Source: Mesostigma viride
Taxonomy: Eukaryota > Streptophyta > Mesostigmatophyceae > Mesostigmatales > Mesostigmataceae
DNA: 64,000 bases
Assembly (NCBI GenBank): GCA_009746045.1
Contig: RPFO01000199.1
Location: forward strand, 884,898-948,897
Reading direction: 5' to 3'
Under the pieces are notes generated by a model that was not told where the DNA came from, ran no database searches, and saw only the letters and a program-made list of their open reading frames with translations. Shown here one piece after another: positions 56,515 through 64,000 of this stretch. Positions within the stretch are counted from its first letter, which is position 1, and every line of letters begins with the position of its first letter. The position numbers and the translations under genes are program-made.

Positions 56515-56720
56515 AATAAATAAATAAATTAATTATAATTAAATTAGCACGTGACTGCGTCACCTGGGTGCCAATAAGGAACCTTCAACCCCTATACACA
56601 ATGAGAAGGATAGGGGGCGCCCTAGCTGCCACAATGAAAGTGGGCAGGCCACATAGCTGATAGCGCGCTCTTTCGATCCACCACAGCAGGGTACTGGGGC
56701 GCAACATTGTGGGTGCAATA
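56515..56720 (+). repeat. Interspersed repeat R, right-hand copy
   Basis: AAATTAATTATAATTAAATT, GCACGTGACTGCGTCACCTG, GGTGCCAATA, AGGAACCTTCAACCCC, GTGGGCAGGCCACA, GGGGCGCAACATTGTGGGTG. It aligns with 37240-37480. Confidence 0.8.
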
Positions 56721-56734
56721 CAAACATAAGTCGG

Positions 56735-56830
56735 GTAAGTAAGCACTTGCGTGTCATGCGCATGCATGGGCATGCCACAGAGTATACGATGCTAATCTCA
56801 TTAGAAAATATATATTCATTGAGAATGATA
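56735..56830 (-). mobile_element. LINE 3'-end scrap
   Basis: GTAAGTAAG then GTGTCATGCGCATG and GATGCTAATCTCATTAGAAAA. It matches the 3' UTR and tail of the LINE at 9726-9810 (minus), with insertions. Confidence 0.7.
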
Positions 56831-57035
56831 AATTTACAGAGGTGAGATTGGCATGCAACATTAGAAAAACCCCGAAACGAAGAACCCTAAATAAAATATT
56901 AGTAATCTGACATGGGCATGCAAGGATCACGCCAGCTGCACAACTTAGGTACAACTATAACTACGACACGCAGCAACATCGCTGCCCCCATCACTATACT
57001 TTTCGTCCGAGGGTGGTAAAAAGCATCCGAGGAGT

Positions 57036-57480
57036 AAATTACGAGGTGGTAAGTTACTCCGCTTTTACTCTTACCGTTTGCATACGAGTTCGGATCTTTC
57101 TCGTATAAGCTACGAGTTAGATCCGAGGTAAGATCCGACGTCGTAATTTACGAGGTAGTAATTTACGAGGTAGTAATTTACGAGGTAGTAATTTACGAGG
57201 TAGTAATTTACGAGGTAGTAATTTACGAGGTAGTAATTTACGAGGTCGTAATTTACGAGGTAGTAATTTACGAGGTAGTAATTTACGAGGTCGTAATTTA
57301 CGAGGTAGTAGTGTACGAGGTAGTAATGTACGAGGTAGTAATTTACGAGGTAGTAATTTACGAGGTAGTAGTGTACGAGGTAGTAATGTACGAGGTAGTA
57401 ATGCGCGAGGTAGTAACTTACGAGGTAGTAATTTACGAGTTGATAGTCTACGAGCGGTTAAATTACGAGTTGGTAACTTA
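57036..57480. repeat. 15-bp subterminal repeat array of the CACTA-like element
   Basis: About 20-25 units of TACGAGGTAGTAATT and variants (GTCGTAATT, GTAGTGTA, GTAATG). Position and length fit CACTA subterminal motifs. Confidence 0.9.
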
Positions 57481-57730
57481 CGTGCAGACCTCTACATATC
57501 GTAATTTACAAGTTGTAACTTAAGATGTAGTTGTCTACTCTATACTATGTTTTTAATTTGTGCAATGTCCATCATCATTCATTTCATGAAATGAGCCTAA
57601 AAGAGTTTATTATTTCATATTTAAGCATAAAACAAAGTTTTTGTCTTAACTTCACCAATATGTCTTCATTCTCACATTTCAGCCGATGTCCTTGTCGCAT
57701 TTATAATACATTGAAACTCTAACACAAGAC

Positions 57731-57784
57731 ATCAAGGAGACAACCATCGCAGGCCAGAAATCGGGAGAATCCGGAGCATGGTAG
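57731..57784 (+). repeat. Block shared with the first CACTA element (partner 4365-4418)
   Basis: A stretch of about 54 bp including CAGGCCAGAAATCGGGAGAA, differing at about three bases. Confidence 0.75.
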
Positions 57785-57902
57785 CACAAGACATGATCAG
57801 ATAACCAAGTCGGCTGATGACATCCTTAAATATTTATTGGCTTTGCTATCATCCATTGGATTGCGTGACAAACTCGCTCGAGGCACCAATGGGTGGGGTC
57901 TT

Positions 57903-59186
57903 CTACAAAGGTGCTGACTGGGGCTCGGCCGGCAGTGAGTGCGTGACATCCCCGCTCGCGGCGCCGATGGGTGTGGTCTCCTCGGCAGGTGCTGATGTGC
58001 GCTCGCTTGGTGCGCTCGAGGCGCCGATGCTTGCGCGGGAGTGCGAGTTTGCGCTTGCGTCAGAGTAGGGCCACGGGTTGTTTATGTTGTCGAACAAGAC
58101 ACGCGTTGGCACATTCCGGTAGGAAGCACGCGTCCTCGCCACCTCCTTGAAACATTCGTCCACGTCGTCCCACTCGCGCCTTGGCCCAGTCCGCATCAGG
58201 CTCAGCTTCAGGGACGCCTCGCGCACCTTCTTCTTGTCCCAGCACTTGGAGGCGATGTCTTCCCAATCTTCCCACAGCTCAGGCCGCTTGTCCCGCACCT
58301 CCTGCTTGTGGTGTCATCATCACACGGCAAGTACATTCATTTTAACCATGCATGCATTGAACAAACAATATAAGTCATTGTTGGCATACAAAAACTAAAT
58401 GTAGTGACATGCAGTATAGGCCTATGTACCAATGTGTTAAAGAAAGTAAGCGCATGCCACGAAACAATGATAAGAAGGCTGCTTACCTGCACCGTGAAGT
58501 GCAACATCTTCAGATAGTACAAAAGTACCACGCGGGCGAAGTCCTCCTTCAGCCATGCTGGAAGGTCTGCGTACTTCTTGATGCGATTGGTGGTGGCCGT
58601 CCCCACCAACCACGGCGTGTAGTCGTCAGACACCCGCATGAGGCCAAACTTGAACAAGTTGGACCGGTGGTTGGCCAGGCGCTTGATCAGCGCAGCCCGG
58701 ACTTGAACGTAATCCTCCGCAGGAACCGAGTCGGCGGGGCTTCTCACGATGCCCGACTCCTGGAAGAACATGGCGATCGCGCCACGCAGACCCATCTCCC
58801 TGACGGACCGCTCCTGGTCCAGCTGAACCTCTTTCCCGACATCACCGCGAATGGACAAGCAATGACGGGAGAGGTGTTCGACAGCTGCCGAAAAAGCTGG
58901 GGTCGTCTTCTGCAAACGTGCAATGTGCAAGATAGAGAAAGTGCGAAGTTAGAAATCTGGAATAATGAATCGTGTAAAGCAAAAAAGTTCAGCAAATAAG
59001 CTATAAAATGCGTAATGTGCTACCCACGAAATTCCTGGGCAGTTTGGTGCCCAGTCGCGTCATGAGACTGGCGACGTCTTGTCTCAATGCCGCCACCTCC
59101 TGCCTGAGGCCCTCCTCCGCCCTGTTGGCCGCGATTTGCAAGTTCCTGCCGGCGGAGGTTGGCCGGTGCATCCGGGGGGGCGCCAT
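57903..59186 (-). CDS. Three-exon accessory gene of the CACTA-like element
   Basis: Exons: 59186 to about 59030 (donor AATTTC/GTGGGT), 58909-58487 (acceptor CGTTTGCAG, donor GTGCAG/GTAAGC) and 58301-57903 (acceptor CAAGCAG). All joins keep phase 0. The start is the first ATG of this frame; an upstream Ser/Glu/Asp-rich stretch is open but lacks ATG. Exon 1 encodes a predicted coiled coil (EEGLRQEVAALRQDVASLMT). Exon 2 includes VSDDYTPWLVGTATTNRIKK and WLKEDFARVVLLYYLKM; exon 3 includes ELWEDWEDIASKCWDKKKVR and ends in a Ser/Ala/Pro tail. I do not recognise the family. By position it could be the TnpA-like DNA-binding partner typical of CACTA elements, which is inference. Confidence 0.6.
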
Positions 59187-59595
59187 ATCGTCGTCCTCGC
59201 CGGAGGACGACGAGGAAGAGGAATCGGATTCGGATTCGGATTCGGAGGAAGGGGCGGCTTTTCTTGCGCCGCCGGCCGATGTCCTCCTCCTCCCGCGACA
59301 TCATGGCCTTCTTCTTGAGCTTGGGCGCCATAGAAACTGATGAGCTGCGCGTAAACGTCAACTGGAGTCACCTACGGTGGTGAAGACGTGAAGGCGCACT
59401 TTCAAATTTCGCGTGCACTCCTGGTGCACTGTCAAATTTCGCGTACACACGTGGTTGCAGCCATCCGACGGCTACAACCCCAGTGGTCAGGGGCAAACCA
59501 AACATCGCACGGTACACGTTCTTGCGGCATCGCTGTCAGGTCACCCTAAACGCGGCAACCCGCTGTTATACTGGCGGCAGTTGTGTACCACCCCC

Positions 59596-59930
59596 CTCCT
59601 TCCCACGGCAGGTACGCAGCGACTCGCTGTTGTGCTGGCTGCAATTGTGTATCACTTGTACGGTATTTGTGTATCACTTGTACGGTATTTGTGTATCACC
59701 CTCCTTCCCACGGCAGGTACGCAGCGACCCGCTGTTGTCCTGGCTGCAATTGTGTATCACTTGTACGGTATTTGTGTATCACTTGTACGGTATTTGTGTA
59801 TCACCCTCCTTCCCACGGCAGGTACGCAGCGACCCGCTGTCGACCTGGCTGCAATTGTGTATCACTTGTACGGTATTTGTGTATCACTTGTACGGTATTT
59901 GTGTATCACCCCCCTCCTTCCCGCGGCAGT
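59596..59930 (+). repeat. 108-bp tandem repeat between the divergent element genes
   Basis: Three copies, each starting TTCCCACGGCAGGTACGCAG and containing two internal copies of GTATCACTTGTACGGTATTT. It lies in the presumed shared promoter region. Confidence 0.9.
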
Positions 59931-60086
59931 TGTGTACCACCTTCGGTTTAGTTAGGTATTGGTGTAAGCCTCGTGTTGTAATTGCTGTACGTCCATGGCG
60001 TTTGTTGCAACTGGAGGTGTATACAATATTAATGGGACGACACTGCATGGCAACGATGCGCACGGAATTGTCAGCCTGACAAGCAA

Positions 60087-63000
60087 ATGAGCTGGCTGAA
60101 GACTCGTCGATCTCAGGCATATTACAAGTCCCCCCAAAAGTCGTTCGTAGGTGAGGCCATTGAACGTTCTCGTCGTCAGGCACCCTTCTCGTTCCCCGAT
60201 ATCGGTCCACAACCGCTCGTCGCGCGCCCCAATGTCGGTGCCTCCTGGTCCGTTCCCAGCGGCGGGAACGACGGAGCCAAACGGCGAAGGCTGTTTGGTG
60301 AGCCACGCCAGGAATGCCCGCAAGGTGAACAGCTGTTGAAGACCGCCGAAGCTGTTGAAGTGGCTGAAGTGGATACACGGTCGCCGGAGCCCGATGCGGC
60401 GGGCATGGAAGGCGTAGAGCCTGCTGAGCCGCGCCCTGATGACTCAATGGAGGAGGAATGGGGGGCGATGGCGGAGGAGGAGTTTACGGCAGACGGTGGG
60501 GCAGGGGGGGCGATGGCGGAGGAGGGGCTTACGACAGACGGTGGGGGAGGAACGGCTGGTGATGTTGAGGCCGGCGCCGGCCGTGCATCAAGAAACCCAT
60601 GGGCATGGTCTAAGCCGTTGTCTGGGAACGCGGATTTTACACAGGCTTCGCTTTTCTGCATAGCCACGGAGTTTGGTCTTCCTGATAAGTGCATCGAAGC
60701 GTTTCAGGAACTGGCGAAGCACCCACAATACAGTGTGACCAGCCACGGGGAGTTCGGCGTGGCTAGGAGACGGTCATTGGAGAAGGGCCTGCCCCTTGCG
60801 GACGCACTGACTGTGAATTGGGTCCCAGCGGAGGCAGAGGGCGATCCTTTGCGTGAGGCAGTCAAGTTCACTTACATCAGCATACAGTCAACGCTATCCG
60901 CTCTGCTGCAGAATGAGTCGTTCACGGGGAAACTGTTGCTAGAACACGAGATGAATGAGGATCGGCGTGTGTGGACTTTCAATCAGACCCAGTTTTACAA
61001 CACCCATCCAACAGTTCAACAACAGGAGGTGCAGCTTCCCGCCTTGGCAGCAAGTTCCAGTGAGAAGCGGCAGAGTGTCGTCCGCATTGGGGACACCATC
61101 ATGGTGTTAATGGACAACAACAAGGGGCAGCGAAAGCGAGAAGAACTTTGCCTTGTCCGCGCTGTCTTCATGCAAGTAAACGCTGACGGTACTCGTGAGC
61201 CATGGGCGAAAGTCCGGTAAGTGGCACGGATGGTGCTTTTGTGTCGATGTACACTCATCATGATATGCCCTTGGGATTGCACATGCTGAGTTAATTGCAT
61301 TCTGCTGAAAACAGATTGGTGTCTGTCCGGGCTCCCTTGTTGGTTGGTACCAGTTGACCACTATAAACTGCCGTAATGGGCATGCATCCGGGCCAGTGCA
61401 AGCATGGTTATTAAACTGGGTTGTGGGAAGTGCAATGTTTGCACCATATATCAAGTATGATGACAGTGTTTATGCAGCAATGTGGTGTGTTTAGAGACCA
61501 AATAATGTCGTAGCCTTTTTGGTCCTGCATGAGCGCAAAGTTCCGAACACTATTTTCCCGAGGTTAGCCACTCCTCGGCATCCTCGGCATCCTAAATTGA
61601 GACCACGCATGCGCAGGATGACACAGAGTGCACTACATTTGGTGGGAGGATATTGACGTGTGCACGTCCAGCACGCTTGGATGGATCTAGTATTGTATAT
61701 TGATGACAATCCTATAGTATTTGCCCGCCGTCATGATGCCTGCAGGTTCTTCTACCGCGCAAGGGATTGTCCGGGGGGACCGTACCGCGGGATGCCGATC
61801 GTGTCAGTGAGGTCTTCTGGACGAAGCATGAGCAGGAGATCTCTTTACTGAACTACGGGGGTCACATTGACGTGGTTGGCGTCCGTAAGTGGAGGAAATT
61901 TGCCGAGGCTGACCGAGAGGGCGGGCGAGTGTTCTTCATGCGCAGGTCGTACAACCTGTCCCCGGACAAGCCTCGGTACAAGAGGCTGAGATTCTCTAGA
62001 TGGGAAGCCGAATTCCGCTGTTACCGCCCTTCTAAGGATGGTCTACGCATCCTATATTTGGTAGTGGCGTTGTGGGATGACTCATTTGAGGAGTATCTCC
62101 ATCGGCATGGGACGCTGGAAGCGCATTTGTTCACTGTTCTGAACATCGAGCGCGCCGACAACAAGTCAAGAGACATGATCTTCCCCATCACCGTGAGAGA
62201 TACACATGTGCCACGAGAGGCAGTCCTTGAGTGTCTTGTGGAGGACATGGATGCGATGGCAGAGGGCGTGCCCATGCTTGTGAAGTTTCCCAATACGCCA
62301 ATGGAGCGGTGGGAAATCCGTGTCGCGAACCTGAACGTGATGGATTCGGCCGCCCGCAACGGCGCGATGGGGCACAAGGGTTGCACCGGCGACAAAGTGA
62401 GTGATGTTGTCACGTAGCTTGGTTCGGGGTGCTGCCCATGTGACCTTGATGTATTGGGAAGCTGTGTTGGTTTGTTATCACCGTAACCATCAGGCCTTCT
62501 TTTATTTCTGCGTACCTTGGTGTGCGGCGCATTGTGGGTGTGTGCGCCACTGCAGGGATGCCCCTTTTGCAACGTTCACCACGACGACTGGGCGGATGCG
62601 ACGGTGGACGTGGCGGAGTACATGCGCAGTGAGAAGCAAACGGCGGAAATATTGGAGGAGATGGAGGGCATGGCGACGGCCACGGCACGGAAAGAGAAGG
62701 CGAAGGAGACCGGGGTGATGTATCAGCCGCTGTGGCCTTGGCGGGATCTTCGATTCTTTGACCGCTACCGGCAGTATCCGATGGATATCTTTCACAATCT
62801 GACGTTGGGTCTATGTAAGCAGGTGGCTCGCTACCTCGAGGAGGATGGAATTCCCACTCGCCAGCACCCGGAGTTGGATGCTTGGGTAAGCGCACACCCC
62901 ACGCGCGTCGGGAGCCGGCTGCCGCAGGGGAAAGCTTTTACCTTGTATCCACATTACAAGGGAATGGAGCTGCTGACCCTACTGTTCCAAATGCCTTTTG

Positions 63001-64000
63001 CACTTCCCATGCTGCTGCTGAGGAGGCGGAATGAGGGAGATGATAAGGAGAAAAGGAAGGCCCGGCGGATCAGCAAGATGGTGATGCACCTCGCCAAGTG
63101 GGCGCAGATGATGCTTGGTCCCGTTACGTCTCCAATCTACAACTTGGCTGCTGACAACGTCTACGCCACTTTTCAAGAGTGTTTCGGCACCTTGTGGCCG
63201 CGTGGCAGCCTTGCAGGAAAGGGTCCTGGGGCAATGGCTGAGGCAGCGGATGGCGACGAAAAGAAGAAAAACGCGGAGAAGAAGAAGAAGAACGCGGAGA
63301 AGAAGAAGAAGAGGATGGCACGCCAAGACAATGCCGCCAGCCATAACGTCCACATACCGCGCCATGCTTTGGCACAGACTGACGATGTGGGTCGTATCTG
63401 GTCCTTGGGCCCGCATGAATTTGAGGGGTACCACTTATTCCTGAAATCTCTCATGGAGTCGATGGCCAAATGCCACAGCAAGGAGCCGGGGCGTTACTTG
63501 CTGCAGAAACTACAGGGCTACTTGGCGTGGCAGTCAATGCTGGTTAAGGAGACATCCCAGCTCGATGAACGCGTGCTGCAAACCTTGCAGGAAAGCAGGA
63601 TGTTCAACAAGCTGTATCCCAAAGCGGCCGCGACTGGTAGTGGCGCGAGTGGCGGTCCTTCTGGGCGGGAGGTGTGGGTGCGGCAAGGGGCGACTTTTCC
63701 AACGGTCATACACGAGCGCTGCGCGTTGGGGCGCATCGAGCAGGTGAGGAAACGCATGGGCGCTGTTGCTATGGCTGCGCTGGCGCTAGGGCTAGGGCAT
63801 TCCTTGGTGTGCTGGGCCGACCCAGCATTTCCGTTCATATGCCCAGGCTAACAACGGCACTTGTGTGTTTTGCATGTGGTGCTGTGTGTGTGCAGGTCAT
63901 GGGGGGCATGCCTTGCGGCCGTAACCCTAAGTCAACACCTACGTTGGCGGAAATTGGCGCTGACAAGCAGACGGTGGACGAGCTTCTCGCCCCGCTGGGC
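60087..64000 (+). CDS. TNP2/Plavaka-like transposase (3' partial)
   Basis: Exons: 60087-61216 (donor CCG/GTAAGTGG), about 61750-62396 (donor GACAAA/GTGAGTG), 62556-63743 (acceptor CTGCAG/GGATGC, donor GAGCAG/GTGAGG) and 63896 to beyond the window (acceptor GTGTGCAG). The last three joins keep phase 0; the exon 1 to 2 join did not fit any site I tried, so a small exon or different boundary exists there. Motifs: GCPFCNVHHDDW (zinc-binding pair), then QYPMDIFHNLTLGLCKQVAR (D-x-x-H-N-x-x-L-G), HYKGMELLTLLFQMPFAL, and NVHIPRHALAQTDDVGRIW with HEFEGYHLFLKSL. This order is that of TNP2/Plavaka transposases of the CACTA superfamily, which cut and paste DNA with Asp/Glu residues. Exon 1 is acidic and low-complexity with a basic start. 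Lys/Arg-rich runs at about 63260-63320 look like a nuclear localisation signal. Confidence 0.7.

Larger units (their letters stand above)
56992..64000. mobile_element. Second CACTA-like (EnSpm/Plavaka-type) transposon, left part
   Basis: It starts at CACTATACTTTTCGTCCGAG (56992), followed within 50 bp by an array of 15-bp subterminal repeats. It then holds a minus-strand accessory gene (57903-59186), a repeat-bearing divergent spacer and a plus-strand TNP2/Plavaka-like transposase gene (60087 to beyond 64000). The right end and the matching inverted terminus are outside the window, so the terminus is inferred from one side. Frames are largely intact and introns splice in phase, so it may be a recently active copy. 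Confidence 0.65.

Noticed and set aside
57036..57480. Riboswitch or centromeric satellite interpretation of the 15-bp array.
   Set aside because: Location directly inside a CACTA terminus explains it better as subterminal repeats.

Overview
The window is nuclear DNA of a eukaryote, most likely a green alga. The reasons are GT-AG introns whose exons join in phase, genes rich in Ala, Gly and Ser low-complexity insertions, APE-type LINEs, a hAT-like and two CACTA-like DNA transposons, and very heavy simple-sequence content. The lineage is an inference; no rRNA, tRNA or organellar marker gene was seen. There are no operons or bacterial features, and gene density is low.

Left part (1-14.4 kb). 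A G-rich minisatellite with a 29-30 bp period overlaps a doubtful Cys-containing ORF. A degenerate CACTA-type transposon follows (3142-7309), with inverted ends, GTGAGAAA subterminal repeats and a spliced gene with a DUF4216-like module. Next is a broken LINE (about 7.3-12.28 kb). A hAT-like element (8651-10499) is inserted in its reverse-transcriptase region, and a 5'-truncated LINE is inserted in that hAT in turn, so the insertions are nested three deep. Further retroelement scraps lie at 12.37-13.44 kb.

Middle part (14.4-32.1 kb). One minus-strand alpha/beta-hydrolase gene (isoprenylcysteine-methylesterase-like) is spread over 17.7 kb, because its introns are filled with satellites: GGGT, a graded series of pentamers ending in about 7 kb of GGGAA, and GGCG/GGGC. 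Exons 2-4 occur twice in tandem. The duplication junction lies in a satellite and a run of Ns (23877-24000), so either real exon duplication or false (haplotype) duplication is possible.

Right-middle part (32-53 kb). LINE fragments lie at 35-41.6 kb, including one zinc-knuckle type with a poly(A) tail. Two head-to-head ankyrin-repeat genes follow (A, minus, 41591-45477; B, plus, 47407-52276). They form inverted arms of about 3 kb that are nearly identical over their 5' parts but diverge in the 3' exon. Gene A has lost its first 228 or so codons at a breakpoint where a third copy of the hydrolase exon-1 and satellite segment begins.

Right end (52.8-64 kb). Tetranucleotide arrays (TTCG, then ATTC) flank a duplicated segment. 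From 56992 to beyond the window edge lies a second, better preserved CACTA-like element. It has a CACTA terminus, 15-bp subterminal repeats, a minus-strand three-exon accessory gene and a plus-strand multi-exon TNP2/Plavaka-like transposase gene that runs off the window. Both CACTA elements share a block of about 54 bp. I did not find a clearly new biological system; the most unusual material is the satellite-laden, exon-duplicated hydrolase locus, the mosaic inverted ankyrin pair and the transposon nesting.
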